DNA of 64,000 nt from Anderseniella sp963759095 (GCA_963759095.1 CAVWYF010000022.1:62001-126000); one strand, 5' to 3'; numbered from the stretch's first letter, positions 44,961 to 54,907 are shown. Notes: generated from the letters alone by a model not told the origin. Numbers and translations: made by a program.

Positions 44961-46289
44961 TTACAATCTCGCTGTCGCGCGTTCCCGGCCAATGAGCGGG
45001 AGCAGGGATACCAACTCGGGTCCGTGCGGTTTTCCGGTCAGCGCCAGGCGCAGCGGCATGAACAGGCCCTTGCCCTTGCGTCCGGTGGCCTGCTTGACCG
45101 CATCAGTCCAGGATTTCCAGGTGGTTTCACCCCAAGGTTCATCCGGCAGCAGGGTAGCGGCTTGCGAGATGAAATCACGATCCTCGTCTGCAATTTCGCC
45201 GGTCATGTCACCATAGACGATCCGGTACCACTCGACAGCTTCCTGGACTTTGGAAAGATTGCTGTGTACGGCCTGCCAGAAGTCTTCACCGCCATCTGCG
45301 TCCATGCCGACAAGGCGCTCGCGAACATCGTCATATGACAGCTGATGCACAATGCGTGCGTTCAGGTTTTCAAGCTCCGTCATGTCAAACCGGCCGGGCG
45401 CACGCGACAGCTTGGACAGATCGAACGCCGCCAGCAAAGTGTCCATTGTGGTGTGCGGTTCGATGGCCTCCGATGTGCCGATAAGGGCGCCGTGACTGAC
45501 CACCGCCATGGCTTCCAGTCCCTCCTCGCGCATCGCCGCAATCGACAGCGAGCCGAGGCGTTTTGACAGGCCCTTGCCATCTGCGCCCACCAGCAGCGAA
45601 TGATGCGCAAACGCCGGTGCCGTGGCACCAAGTGCTTCAAAAATCTCCACCTGTACAGCCGCATTGGTGGTGTGATCTTCACCCCTGATGATGTGGGTCA
45701 GCCCCATGTCGATATCATCCACGACCGACGGCAGTGTGTAGAGGTAGCTGCCGTCCTCGCGGATCAGCACCGGGTCGGACAATGACGACGTGTCGATGCG
45801 CACGTCTCCGCGCACCAGATCGTCCCAGTGAATGTCACGCTGATCCAGCTTGAACCGCCAATGGGGTCTGCGCCCTTCTGCTTCCAGTGCTGCCCGGTCT
45901 TCGTCTGACAGGTTCAGCCCTGTGCGGTCATAGACCGGCGGCTGGTGCCGGGCCAGTTGACGCTTGCGCTTGTAATCGAGTTCTTCGGCGGTTTCATAAC
46001 AGGCATAGAGCCTGCCGTCATTTTTCAGTTTCTCGGCAGCAGCGTCATACAGTGCAAAGCGTTCCGACTGCCGGTACACCTCATCCGGCATCAAGCCGAG
46101 CCAGTCCAGATCAGTTGCTATGCCGTCTGCAAATTCACGGGTTGAGCGTTCCAGATCGGTATCGTCAAACCGCAGTATGAAACGGCCTGCAGCCTTGCGT
46201 GCAAATAACCAGTTCAAAATGGCGGTGCGGGCATTGCCGATATGTATGCGGCCGGTGGGTGAAGGCGCGAAGCGAACTGTAATGGTCAT
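44961..46289 (-). CDS. gltX: Glutamate--tRNA ligase
   Basis: A 442-residue class I aminoacyl-tRNA synthetase that charges tRNA(Glu). The HIGH-type motif is PTGRIHIGNART and the KMSKS-type motif GKGLSKRLG. The C-terminal anticodon-binding region is shorter than in many GluRS, and the length fits the GltX class that alphaproteobacteria may carry in two copies. It follows nadE after 3 bases, so both are likely co-transcribed. Confidence 0.96.
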   Translation of the reverse strand: MTITVRFAPSPTGRIHIGNARTAILNWLFARKAAGRFILRFDDTDLERSTREFADGIATDLDWLGLMPDEVYRQSERFALYDAAAEKLKNDGRLYACYETAEELDYKRKRQLARHQPPVYDRTGLNLSDEDRAALEAEGRRPHWRFKLDQRDIHWDDLVRGDVRIDTSSLSDPVLIREDGSYLYTLPSVVDDIDMGLTHIIRGEDHTTNAAVQVEIFEALGATAPAFAHHSLLVGADGKGLSKRLGSLSIAAMREEGLEAMAVVSHGALIGTSEAIEPHTTMDTLLAAFDLSKLSRAPGRFDMTELENLNARIVHQLSYDDVRERLVGMDADGGEDFWQAVHSNLSKVQEAVEWYRIVYGDMTGEIADEDRDFISQAATLLPDEPWGETTWKSWTDAVKQATGRKGKGLFMPLRLALTGKPHGPELVSLLPLIGRERATARL

Positions 46290-46292
46290 GTT

Positions 46293-47954
46293 TCAGGCCT
46301 TGTCCCGGAAACCGTTGGTAATGGGGTAACGGCGTTCCTTGCCGAAGGCCCGGCGGGTGATTTTGACACCCGGTGCGGCCTGGCGGCGTTTGTACTCCGC
46401 AATATAGAGAAGGTGCTGAATGCGCTCGACCACGGCCGGATCATGGCCCTTTGCGACCAGGTCTGCCAGCGAGGTTTCACTCTCGACCAGGCCGTCCAGA
46501 ATGTCATCCAGCACATCATATTCCGGCAGAGAGTCCTGGTCGGTCTGATCCGGCCTGAGTTCAGCAGATGGTGCCTTGGTGATGATGCGTTCCGGGATGA
46601 CGCGGGCAGCCGGACCAGCAAGACCGGTGGCGTCAGACTGGTTGCGCCAGCTTGCCAGCGCATAGACATCTGATTTGTAGACGTCCTTGATCGGGTTGAA
46701 ACCACCGTTCATGTCGCCATAAAGCGTGGCATATCCGACCGACATTTCCGACTTGTTGCCGGTGGTCAGAACCATGGAACCGAACTTGTTGGAGATCGCC
46801 ATCAGAATGGCGCCTCTGGTACGCGACTGGATATTTTCTTCCGTGACCCCTTCCGTCGTGCCTTCGAACATCGGCCCGAGTGTATTCAGAAAACCGGTGA
46901 CCGGTTCGGAAATCGGCACAACATCATAGCGCACGCCGAGTGCCCTGGCGCAGGCTTCGGCATCTTCAAGACTGTCGGATGAGGTGTATTCGTAAGGCAG
47001 CATGACGCAATGAACCTTGTCTGCACCCAGTGCGTCGACTGCCATAGCCGCAACCACGGCGGAATCTATGCCGCCGGAAAGTCCAAGCACCACACTTTCA
47101 AAGCGGTTCTTGCGCACGTAGTCGCGCGTGCCCAGCACGCAGGCATGCCAGATTTCCTCATAACCCAGTAGTTGCCGGGCGGTATCAGCCTGTGCGCACA
47201 CCCAGCCGTCGGGGCCACGGGTCCATTCGGTCAGCAGTGTCGCTTCTTCAAATTCCGGCATCTGGCATGCCAGTGATCGGTCGGCATTCAACACGAACGA
47301 TGCACCGTCAAACACCAGTTCATCCTGGCCTCCCACCTGGTTGACATAGATCATCGGCAGGTTGGTTTCGGTTACCCGTGCAACGACCAGATTGAGGCGG
47401 ACATCCTGCTTGTCACGCTCGAACGGTGACCCGTTCGGCACAATCAGCAGTTCTGCGCCGGTTTCCTCAAGGGTTTCGCAGGTTTCTTCGGTCCAGATGT
47501 CTTCACAAATCGGCACCCCGATGCGTATGCCGCGAAAGTTGATTGGTCCTGGTGCGGGCCCTGCGTCAAACACCCGTTTTTCGTCAAACACACCATAGTT
47601 CGGCAGATCGTGTTTGAAGCGCACGGCGTCCACCTTGCCGTCTTCCAGCAGAATGGCTGCATTGTAGAGCTTGCCGTCCACTGCCCATGGCGACGTGATC
47701 AGCATGGCCGGTGCGCCGTTGCCAGTCAGATCGGCGAGGCCTTCCACAGCCTTCTGGCAGGTTCCCACGAAAGCGGGTTTCAGCACCAGATCCTCCGGCG
47801 GATAGCCGGAAATGAACAGTTCTGTGAACACCAGCAGGTCAGCACCGGCCGCTGCCGCTTCGGCATGGGCAGTGCGTGCACGTTCGGAATTTGGCTCTAC
47901 CGCGCCAACCGTCGGGTTCAATTGAGCCAGCATAATTTTGAGATTATCAACCAT
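46293..47954 (-). CDS. nadE: Glutamine-dependent NAD(+) synthase
   Basis: About 553 residues from the ATG at 47954, where the nitrilase domain starts (LKIMLAQLNPTVGAVE). The nitrilase part contains the catalytic Glu/Lys/Cys pattern (ELFISGYPPEDL; GVPICEDIW), giving ammonia from glutamine. The C-terminal synthase domain has the ATP pyrophosphatase loop LGLSGGIDSA and amidates nicotinic acid adenine dinucleotide to NAD. A start at 47990 would add 12 residues with no ribosome site. It lies in an operon with gltX. Confidence 0.96.
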   Translation of the reverse strand: MVDNLKIMLAQLNPTVGAVEPNSERARTAHAEAAAAGADLLVFTELFISGYPPEDLVLKPAFVGTCQKAVEGLADLTGNGAPAMLITSPWAVDGKLYNAAILLEDGKVDAVRFKHDLPNYGVFDEKRVFDAGPAPGPINFRGIRIGVPICEDIWTEETCETLEETGAELLIVPNGSPFERDKQDVRLNLVVARVTETNLPMIYVNQVGGQDELVFDGASFVLNADRSLACQMPEFEEATLLTEWTRGPDGWVCAQADTARQLLGYEEIWHACVLGTRDYVRKNRFESVVLGLSGGIDSAVVAAMAVDALGADKVHCVMLPYEYTSSDSLEDAEACARALGVRYDVVPISEPVTGFLNTLGPMFEGTTEGVTEENIQSRTRGAILMAISNKFGSMVLTTGNKSEMSVGYATLYGDMNGGFNPIKDVYKSDVYALASWRNQSDATGLAGPAARVIPERIITKAPSAELRPDQTDQDSLPEYDVLDDILDGLVESETSLADLVAKGHDPAVVERIQHLLYIAEYKRRQAAPGVKITRRAFGKERRYPITNGFRDKA

Positions 47955-48106
47955 GCCCGCTCTATTAGCGCCATCCAGACCTGCCATCAATGATTGCTTT
48001 AGAATTCAAGGGTAAAATCGCGAAGAATGGTATTACCCTGTCGGGACTGGGAGCATTTTGTGGGGCAGGGCACATCTGTTTCAAAGGTTGAAGAAACGAT
48101 TCCGGT

Positions 48107-49234
48107 GTGGAGGCCCGCCTTGTGGTGCTGACTGCAAGTCAAGATCAAGCTGCTGTTGCATCCACGGATGCTGAACTTCTGCAGGTCACCCTGAACAATG
48201 TGGCTTGCGGGGTGGCATCCGTACGCGCGGACGGCGGTATCATAACCAGCAATGACGTGTTTTATGACATGCTGCGCCGGGCAGGGTTGCTGAAACTGGA
48301 ATTTGTCAGCAGGAAGCGGGAAGACCTGACTGCTCTGTCTCTCTATGATGTCTCGCCGAAATTGCGGGATCGCCCGGACCAGGTTGCGGGACTGACAGGC
48401 TGCGCGTTTGAACTGCAGTATATTGATGTTCAAGACCGGTTGGGCGGCACTTTGATACTGATGAATGATGTTACCTCGCTACGCCGGAACGAACAGACGA
48501 TGTGCGATGTGCTTGCACAAAAAGAAGTAATGGAGCAGGCCAGAACGACGTTCGTTTCCCAGGTCGCGCACCATTTTCGAACGCCGCTCAATGTTATTCT
48601 CGGTTATGTCGACATACTGGCTGCCGGTGACGGCAACGAGATTGATGCCGGCACACGCACCTCCTATCTCGGCTTCATCCGCGAATCTGCGAAAGCCTTG
48701 TTGCTGAACATGAACGAGATGATGGAAATCATCAGGTTGCAGCGAAACGAACAGCCGGTTGAGCTGGAAGTTCGTGAGCTGCGAACGCTGATTTCCGGCG
48801 CCATTGACGAGATTCAGGCCGTGCTGGCTGCAGAAGACGTTGAGCTTGATTCAACGGCAATGCTCGATGTGATAGGGACCAGTTGCGTGCGCATGGATGC
48901 CCGCATTGCCAGGCGCGCCATCGCCAGCCTGTTGCGCACATCCGCCGTGCTGGGTGGACCTGGCAGCCAGTTGAAACTGGGTGGGCGGATATCGGGATCT
49001 GATGCCTTGATTGTCATCATGGAATTCGAGGTCGGCAGGACCGACGTGCAATCCATTCTGGTTAGTATTCAAAACGGGGAGCCGGTGAAAGAAATCAGCC
49101 TTACCGGTAATGCCAGCGGTTATGGGCTGGCCCTGGCTGCAATGCTGCTGCGGTTGTGTGAGATCAGGGTTTCGGCAACTGCCGTGGGCGAGCGCGGCGT
49201 GTGCATCGAAATGGCGTTTTCCACGGCGGGTTGA
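48107..49234 (+). CDS. Degenerate sensor histidine kinase (PAS-HisKA, pseudokinase-like)
   Basis: A 375-residue cytosolic protein from a GTG start. Residues 20-125 resemble a PAS domain. Residues 148-170 give a HisKA dimerisation box with H155 (FVSQVAHHFRTPLNVILGY). The residue after this His is His rather than the acidic residue usual in this family. The ATP-binding domain has lost the Asn of the N box (ARRAIASLLRTSAVLG), and the usual DTG-type G1 box is not seen; only a G2-like SGYGLALAA remains. It may act as an adaptor or phosphotransfer protein. No response regulator is adjacent. Confidence 0.78.
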   Translation: MEARLVVLTASQDQAAVASTDAELLQVTLNNVACGVASVRADGGIITSNDVFYDMLRRAGLLKLEFVSRKREDLTALSLYDVSPKLRDRPDQVAGLTGCAFELQYIDVQDRLGGTLILMNDVTSLRRNEQTMCDVLAQKEVMEQARTTFVSQVAHHFRTPLNVILGYVDILAAGDGNEIDAGTRTSYLGFIRESAKALLLNMNEMMEIIRLQRNEQPVELEVRELRTLISGAIDEIQAVLAAEDVELDSTAMLDVIGTSCVRMDARIARRAIASLLRTSAVLGGPGSQLKLGGRISGSDALIVIMEFEVGRTDVQSILVSIQNGEPVKEISLTGNASGYGLALAAMLLRLCEIRVSATAVGERGVCIEMAFSTAG

Positions 49235-49312
49235 TTTTCCGGCAACTCGGATATCCGATTGGCATGACAATAGCCGCGAGGATGTTCATGGGTTCACCTT
49301 GATGGCCCGGTG

Positions 49313-49855
49313 TTATTTGATGCGGGGCAGCATTTTCTTGAAGGGCGCCGTTCCTGCCTTTGCAAGCCACTCGAATACGACCATTTCAGTGGTGACGATG
49401 CCCACACCTGCAGCGCTCAACCGGTGCAGGCAGGCCTGCTCGCTCTCTGCTGAGCGGGACGCGGTAGCATCGGACGCGACGAAGACCTCGTAACCGTCTT
49501 CCAGCAGGCTGGCTGCTGTCTGCACCACGCAGATATGCGCCTCCATTCCGGCAAGCACAATCTGCGAGCGTCCAGCGGCTTTGACCGCGGCGGCAATGGT
49601 GGCATCCTGCATGCAGGAGAAGTGCAGTTTGGGGAAAACCGGATAGCCGGAGGACACCCTCGCCACTTCCGGTACAGTCGGGCCAAGACCTTCGGGATAT
49701 TGTTCCGTCAGCAGCACCGGCACATCGAGTTCGCGCGCCGCCTCCACGAGTAATGCGGTGTTCTTCAGTGTCCGCGCCGGCGCAAGCATGGCCGGCACCA
49801 GCCGCTCCTGCATGTCGATGACAAGAAGCATGGATTCACCAGCCTTAATCAACAT
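49313..49855 (-). CDS. Isochorismatase-family (YcaC-like) hydrolase
   Basis: About 180 residues from the ATG at 49855. The cysteine-hydrolase pattern is present: the Asp in LLVIDMQERL, Lys in FPKLHFSCM and Cys in GMEAHICVVQTA. The YcaC subgroup is of uncertain substrate. A GTG at 49945 would add 30 residues and is less likely. It is divergent from the GntR gene, and no direct link to the oxalate genes is seen. Confidence 0.87.
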   Translation of the reverse strand: MLIKAGESMLLVIDMQERLVPAMLAPARTLKNTALLVEAARELDVPVLLTEQYPEGLGPTVPEVARVSSGYPVFPKLHFSCMQDATIAAAVKAAGRSQIVLAGMEAHICVVQTAASLLEDGYEVFVASDATASRSAESEQACLHRLSAAGVGIVTTEMVVFEWLAKAGTAPFKKMLPRIK

Positions 49856-50063
49856 ATCCCAGATCCTTTGCAGCCAAACGATTGTCGTCGCCGTCGGCAA
49901 CACGGCACCGGGCAACGTTTCACTTATGTGGTTGCCATACACCACAAATCATAACGATGGCAAAACACCTGTTTGAATTGCAATAGCGCTTGAGTGAAAA
50001 TGATCTGTATCCACAAGGCTCATGGATGCAAAAACGTCGTTGACGGCATTGTGGCTTGATGTA

Positions 50064-50073
50064 TGGTATACCA
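50064..50073. promoter_or_regulatory. Candidate GntR/FCD operator upstream of the regulator gene
   Basis: The perfect palindrome TGGTATACCA matches the FadR-group GntR consensus (T-N-GT-N-N-AC-N-A). It lies about 64 bases before the gntR start at 50137. The identical site is at 56094-56103 before the TctC gene. Confidence 0.6.
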
Positions 50074-50136
50074 GATACAAAGCCCGACTTCAGGGTGCTC
50101 TTGCAGTGAACCAGCAAAAAAGGAGCCTTCGTATCC

Positions 50137-50859
50137 GTGTCGATTACGCAGAAATTGTCTCCAATCGCTGCAAACTTCACTTTGAAGGATCACACCTACG
50201 ACGTGTTGCGTGCAGCCATACTGGACATGAATATATATGAAGATGGTGCCGACTTGCGACTCGACGAACGACAGATGGCCGAAAAGCTGGCAATTTCACG
50301 CACCCCGATCCGGGAAGCGCTCGCTCGTCTGGCACAAGATGGCCTGGTGGAGATCCTGCCGCGCAAGGGTGTTTTCGTGTTGCGCAAAAGCATGGACGAA
50401 ATTCTGGAAATGATTGTCACGTGGGCGGCACTCGAAAGTATGGCTGTACGTCTTGCGACAGAAAATGCGACGTCTGGGGATCTCCGCGACTTGCGCAAAT
50501 TTGCATTGAAACACAGCATTGATGCGGCGCGGGCGGATATTGAGGAGTATTCGGAAATCAATATCCAGTTTCATCAGCGTATTCTGGAGCTTTCCGGCTG
50601 CAAATTATTGAAATCGACGGCGGATGGGCTTTTCCAGCACATGCATGCGGTTCGTCGCAGGGCGATGGGCGAGAGTGACCGGGCAACACGCTCAGTCGTT
50701 GATCACATGGAAATCATAGAGGCACTCGAAGCACGTGATGGCGATCTGGCGAGCAGGCTGGTTCGTGAACACACGATGAAATTGCATGACCACATCCGCA
50801 GAACCTGGACGAGACTGGAAGGTCTCGCTTCAAACCGACTTAAAGCCAGTTCGAACTGA
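50137..50859 (+). CDS. GntR family regulator, FCD subfamily
   Basis: A 240-residue regulator. The N-terminal winged helix-turn-helix (LDERQMAEKLAISRTPIREALARLAQDGLVEILPRKGVFV) is followed by an all-helical FCD ligand domain with Asp/His metal-site residues (FHQRILELSG; RSVVDHMEIIEAL). The GTG start at 50137 follows an AAAGGAGCC site. It lies just upstream of oxc in the same direction and probably controls the oxalate genes. The ligand may be oxalate, oxalyl-CoA or another C2 acid. Confidence 0.9.
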   Translation: MSITQKLSPIAANFTLKDHTYDVLRAAILDMNIYEDGADLRLDERQMAEKLAISRTPIREALARLAQDGLVEILPRKGVFVLRKSMDEILEMIVTWAALESMAVRLATENATSGDLRDLRKFALKHSIDAARADIEEYSEINIQFHQRILELSGCKLLKSTADGLFQHMHAVRRRAMGESDRATRSVVDHMEIIEALEARDGDLASRLVREHTMKLHDHIRRTWTRLEGLASNRLKASSN

Positions 50860-50879
50860 TCGAAACAACAGGAAAACCT

Positions 50880-52631
50880 ATGTCTTCATCCGCAGCCATC
50901 CAAACATTGAACAAAACCGAAGAAACTCTCCAGGGTGATCTGACAGATGGTTTTCATCTGCTGATCGACGCGTTGAAGCTAAACAATGTCGAAACCATCT
51001 ATGGTGTGCCGGGTATCCCGATAACGGATCTCGGCCGCATGATGCAGGAAGAAGGTCTTCGCGTCCTGTCATTTCGTCATGAACAAAATGCCGGTAACGC
51101 CGCCGCGATTGCGGGATTTCTAACCAAAAAGCCGGGAATTTGCCTGACGGTCTCCGCGCCCGGTTTTCTGAACGGTCTGACGGCTTTGGCCCATGCGACC
51201 ACCAATTGCTGGCCGATGATTCTTGTTTCGGGATCGTCCGAGCGCGAAGTGGTCGACTTGATGCAGGGCGATTATGAAGAGATGGATCAACTGGCCATCG
51301 CCAAGCCGTTGTGCAAGGCGGCATACCGTATCCTGCATGCCCAGGATATCGGCATTGGGGTCGCGCGGGCGATACGTGCGGCGGTTTCCGGGCGTCCTGG
51401 TGGCGTCTATCTCGATATTCCCGGCAGTCTGCTGGGGCAGGTAATGGATGAAGTTCAAGGCCGGAAATCGTTGGTCAAGGTCATCGATCCGGCGCCTGCG
51501 CAAATCCCTGCTCCCGACGCGGTGAAGCGCGCACTAGACGTGATCAAGGGTGCCAGGAAACCGCTGATTGTTCTGGGCAAGGGTGCGGCCTATGCGCAAT
51601 GCGATGATGTGGTTCGCGAATTTGTGGAAAAATCCGGCATTCCCTATTTGCCGATGAGCATGGCCAAAGGCCTGTTGCCAGATACCCATGAGCAGTCGGC
51701 CGGACCGGCTCGCTCGCTGGTGTTAAAGGAATCCGACGTGGTGATCATGGTCGGTGCCCGCCTCAACTGGCTGCTTTCCCATGGCAAAGGCAAGCAATGG
51801 GGCGAACCGCATTCAACGAAATTCGTGCAGATTGACATTGAGCCCAAAGAGATGGACAGCAATGTCGAAATTGCAGCACCTGTTGTAGGTGATATCGGTT
51901 CATGTCTGTCGGCTCTGATCAATGCCATGGGTAGCGACTGGAAACTGCCCCCTGAGGAGTGGACAACTGCCGTCAAGGCCAAGAGAGATGCCAATATCGA
52001 GCGCATGGCCCCGACATTGCAGAACAACAATTCGCCGATGAACTATGCCGGCGCGCTGGGATCTCTGAAGCGTGTCATCAAGGAACGGCCTGATGCGATC
52101 CTGGTAAATGAAGGCGCCAACACGCTTGATTTCGCCCGCTCGATCATCGACATGTATCAGCCCCGCAAGCGGCTGGATGTGGGAACTTGGGGCGTGATGG
52201 GTGTCGGTATGGGATCGGCTATTGCGGCAGCCGTTGAGACGGGCAAGCCGGTATTGGCAGTCGAGGGCGACAGCGCTTTTGGTTTTTCCGGAATGGAGAT
52301 CGAAACGATTTGCCGGTACAAGCTGCCGGTCTGCGTGGTGGTCTTTAACAACAATGGCATCTATCGCGGCACCGACGAAAACCGCTCTGGCGGCGAAGAT
52401 CCTGCACCCACTGTGTTTGTCGAAAACTCCCGCTATGACATGATGATGGAAGCCTTTGGTGGCGTAGGCATTCACGCGTCAAATCCCGATGAGCTCTATC
52501 GGGCCGCCAGTGAAGCAATGGATAGTGGCAAGCCGACGCTGATCAACGCTGCCATTGATCCGGCGGCCGGTAAGGAGAGCGGGAATATCGGTTCTCTCAA
52601 TCCGCAAAGCGTCGTCAAGAAAAAGAAATAG
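50880..52631 (+). CDS. oxc: Oxalyl-CoA decarboxylase
   Basis: A 583-residue thiamine-diphosphate enzyme that converts oxalyl-CoA to formyl-CoA and CO2. The N-terminal Glu for ThDP activation is in FRHEQNAGNAAA, and the ThDP-binding motif GDSAFGFSG...NNNG is near the C-terminus. The length is close to the Oxalobacter enzyme (about 570). The active-site context and the immediately following frc gene identify it over other acetolactate-synthase relatives. It starts 20 bases after gntR. Confidence 0.95.
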   Translation: MSSSAAIQTLNKTEETLQGDLTDGFHLLIDALKLNNVETIYGVPGIPITDLGRMMQEEGLRVLSFRHEQNAGNAAAIAGFLTKKPGICLTVSAPGFLNGLTALAHATTNCWPMILVSGSSEREVVDLMQGDYEEMDQLAIAKPLCKAAYRILHAQDIGIGVARAIRAAVSGRPGGVYLDIPGSLLGQVMDEVQGRKSLVKVIDPAPAQIPAPDAVKRALDVIKGARKPLIVLGKGAAYAQCDDVVREFVEKSGIPYLPMSMAKGLLPDTHEQSAGPARSLVLKESDVVIMVGARLNWLLSHGKGKQWGEPHSTKFVQIDIEPKEMDSNVEIAAPVVGDIGSCLSALINAMGSDWKLPPEEWTTAVKAKRDANIERMAPTLQNNNSPMNYAGALGSLKRVIKERPDAILVNEGANTLDFARSIIDMYQPRKRLDVGTWGVMGVGMGSAIAAAVETGKPVLAVEGDSAFGFSGMEIETICRYKLPVCVVVFNNNGIYRGTDENRSGGEDPAPTVFVENSRYDMMMEAFGGVGIHASNPDELYRAASEAMDSGKPTLINAAIDPAAGKESGNIGSLNPQSVVKKKK

Positions 52632-52660
52632 AACCCCATGTTCGTGAACAGGAAAAAGAC

Positions 52661-53932
52661 ATGAAAGCACTAAAAGGCGTGAAGGTTCTGGACTTCACTC
52701 ACGTTCAATCCGGGCCAACCTGTACCCAGCTTCTCGCATGGCTCGGGGCTGACGTGATCAAGGTGGAACGCCCCGGAGTAGGCGATGCAACGCGCGGTCA
52801 ACTGCGCGATGTGCCCAATGCCGACTCCTTGTACTTCACCATGCTCAACCACAACAAGCGCTCCATTACGCTCAACTCCAAGACCGAGCAGGGCAAGGAC
52901 GTGCTGGAGCGGTTGGTGAAAACCTGTGACGTGCTGGTAGAAAACTTTGCGCCCGGCGCGCTTGATCGCATGGGACTTACCTGGCAGCGGATACAGGAAC
53001 TGAACCCGAAGATGATCTATGCCTCGGTCAAGGGTTTCGGCCCCGGCCCCTATGAAGACTGCAAGGTCTATGAAAACGTGGCTCAGTGCGCTGGCGGGTC
53101 GGCTTCCACGACCGGTTTTCTGGACGGACCGCCATTGGTGACCGGTGCACAGATCGGTGATTCCGGTACCGGCCTTCATCTGGCATTCGGTATTGTGTCG
53201 GCGCTGTACCAGCGCACCCATTCCGGCAAGGGCCAGCGCGTGCTGGCCGCCATGCAGGATAGTGTCTTGAACCTGTGCCGTGTGAAGTTGCGTGATCAGC
53301 AGCGCCTGGCTCATGGACCGTTGAACGAATACACCCAGTTCGGCAAAGGCATTGAATTCGGTGATGCGACGCCGCGCGCGGGCAATGATTCAGGTGGTGG
53401 CCAGCCGGGCGCCATCCTCAAGTGCAAGGGCTGGGAAACCGATCCCAATGCCTATACTTATTTCATCACCCAGGCGGCTGTGTGGGAAAAGGTCTGCGAT
53501 ACCATCGGTGAGCCTGACTGGAAAACCGATCCGGGCTATGCGACACCGCCTGCGCGGCTGGACAAGCTGGAACAGATATTCGAGCGCATCGAGCAGTGGA
53601 CCAAGACCAAGACCAAGTTCGAGGTTATGGAGATCTGCAATCCGCAGGATATTCCCGTCGGACCGATCCTGTCGATGAAGGAAATCGCCGAAGAGCCATC
53701 CTTGCGCGAAACCGAAACCGTGGTTGAAGTGGATCATCCCGAGCGCGGCAGTTACCTTACTGTGGGCATGCCGGTAAAATTGTCGGATTCTCCTGCTGAG
53801 GTGAAACGCTCACCATTGCTGGGCGAACACACCGAAGAAATTCTCACACAGGTGCTGGGGTATTCTGCGGACGAGGTCGATCAGATCAGGGCTTCCGGTG
53901 CCATTGGCGAGATGAAGCAGGCGGCTGAATAA
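52661..53932 (+). CDS. frc: Formyl-CoA transferase
   Basis: A 423-residue class III CoA transferase that activates oxalate by taking CoA from formyl-CoA, releasing formate. Q16 and catalytic Asp167 (QIGDSGTG) align with the Oxalobacter residues Q17 and D169 as I recall them, and the glycine loop GGGQPG is conserved. A family motif (LNLCRVKLRDQQR) is also present. It follows oxc by 29 bases, making the core oxalate pathway. Confidence 0.96.
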   Translation: MKALKGVKVLDFTHVQSGPTCTQLLAWLGADVIKVERPGVGDATRGQLRDVPNADSLYFTMLNHNKRSITLNSKTEQGKDVLERLVKTCDVLVENFAPGALDRMGLTWQRIQELNPKMIYASVKGFGPGPYEDCKVYENVAQCAGGSASTTGFLDGPPLVTGAQIGDSGTGLHLAFGIVSALYQRTHSGKGQRVLAAMQDSVLNLCRVKLRDQQRLAHGPLNEYTQFGKGIEFGDATPRAGNDSGGGQPGAILKCKGWETDPNAYTYFITQAAVWEKVCDTIGEPDWKTDPGYATPPARLDKLEQIFERIEQWTKTKTKFEVMEICNPQDIPVGPILSMKEIAEEPSLRETETVVEVDHPERGSYLTVGMPVKLSDSPAEVKRSPLLGEHTEEILTQVLGYSADEVDQIRASGAIGEMKQAAE

Positions 53933-53956
53933 AAGACGATCGGGAGACAAACACTG

Positions 53957-54907
53957 ATGGCAACGAACTGGCAAAAGCCCGGCGATCCCATGCGCCTGAT
54001 CGTCATGGGCCAACAGGCATTCGGCAAGGATGCGCTGGCCAAAATACTTGAAGCCGGCAAGGACGAAGTTGTCGCGGTGTATTGCGAACCCGATCGGGAG
54101 GGCAGGCCGGTCGACCCGATCAAGGAATTTGCGCTGGAAAAGGGCTTGGCCGTACATCAGCCTGCGGATTTCGACGCTCAGGAAGCACTGGACACGCTGG
54201 CGTCCTGCAATGCCGACCTCATGGTCATGGCTTTCGTCAATGTTTTCGTGCCGGAAGCTGCCCGCGACACGCCGGAACTGGGCTCAATCTGCTTTCACCC
54301 CTCGCTGTTGCCACTCCATCGTGGTCCCAGTGCGGTGAACTGGCCGATCATCATGGGGTCAACGCAGTCGGGTTATAGCTGGTTCTATCCAACTGACGGG
54401 CTCGATGAGGGCGACAGTCTCATGCAGTGGGAATGCGACATCGCACCGGATGACACGGTGATCAACCTCTACTTCAAGAAGATCTACCCGTCCGCAATTG
54501 AAAGCGTGCTGGAAGTCTGTGACCTGTTCCGTTCGGGCAAGCCGCCGCGCATTGTCCCGGATGAGGCCGATGCAACATACGAACGGCGCTGCACCAAGAA
54601 GCATGCCAGGATTGACTGGAACAAGCCGGTGAAACAGGTTTACGATCTGATCCGCGGCACCAATCCAAGCCCCGGCGCCTGGACAACGCTGAATGGCAAC
54701 GAAGTGCAGATTTACGACTGCAAATTGGTGGCCGGTGACGGTGTGTCCTCTAAAGTCATCAATGTCTCGGATGAAGGTGTCGTCGTGCAACTGATCGGCG
54801 GGCGGGTTTGTATCAAGCGGGTCCGGCCTGCCGGAGAAGAGAAGATGGCTGCTCACGACTGGGCCGCGCAAGCAGGCGTTACTGCTGGAACAGTATTGGG
54901 TAGTTAG
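53957..54907 (+). CDS. Formyltransferase-family protein (ALDH1L1 N-terminal, 10-formyl-THF hydrolase-like)
   Basis: A 316-residue protein. The catalytic His114 (HPSLLPLHRG) and Asp150 (DGLDEG) are 36 residues apart, as in the 10-formyltetrahydrofolate hydrolase domain of ALDH1L1. The Asn two residues before His, present in Met-tRNA formyltransferase, is Cys here, as expected for the hydrolase group. The C-terminal domain has RIDWNKPVKQVYDLIRGTNPSPGAWT. Its place between frc and the stress-protein gene suggests it moves a formyl group between folate and CoA, or releases formate. This is a hypothesis. Confidence 0.82.
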   Translation: MATNWQKPGDPMRLIVMGQQAFGKDALAKILEAGKDEVVAVYCEPDREGRPVDPIKEFALEKGLAVHQPADFDAQEALDTLASCNADLMVMAFVNVFVPEAARDTPELGSICFHPSLLPLHRGPSAVNWPIIMGSTQSGYSWFYPTDGLDEGDSLMQWECDIAPDDTVINLYFKKIYPSAIESVLEVCDLFRSGKPPRIVPDEADATYERRCTKKHARIDWNKPVKQVYDLIRGTNPSPGAWTTLNGNEVQIYDCKLVAGDGVSSKVINVSDEGVVVQLIGGRVCIKRVRPAGEEKMAAHDWAAQAGVTAGTVLGS

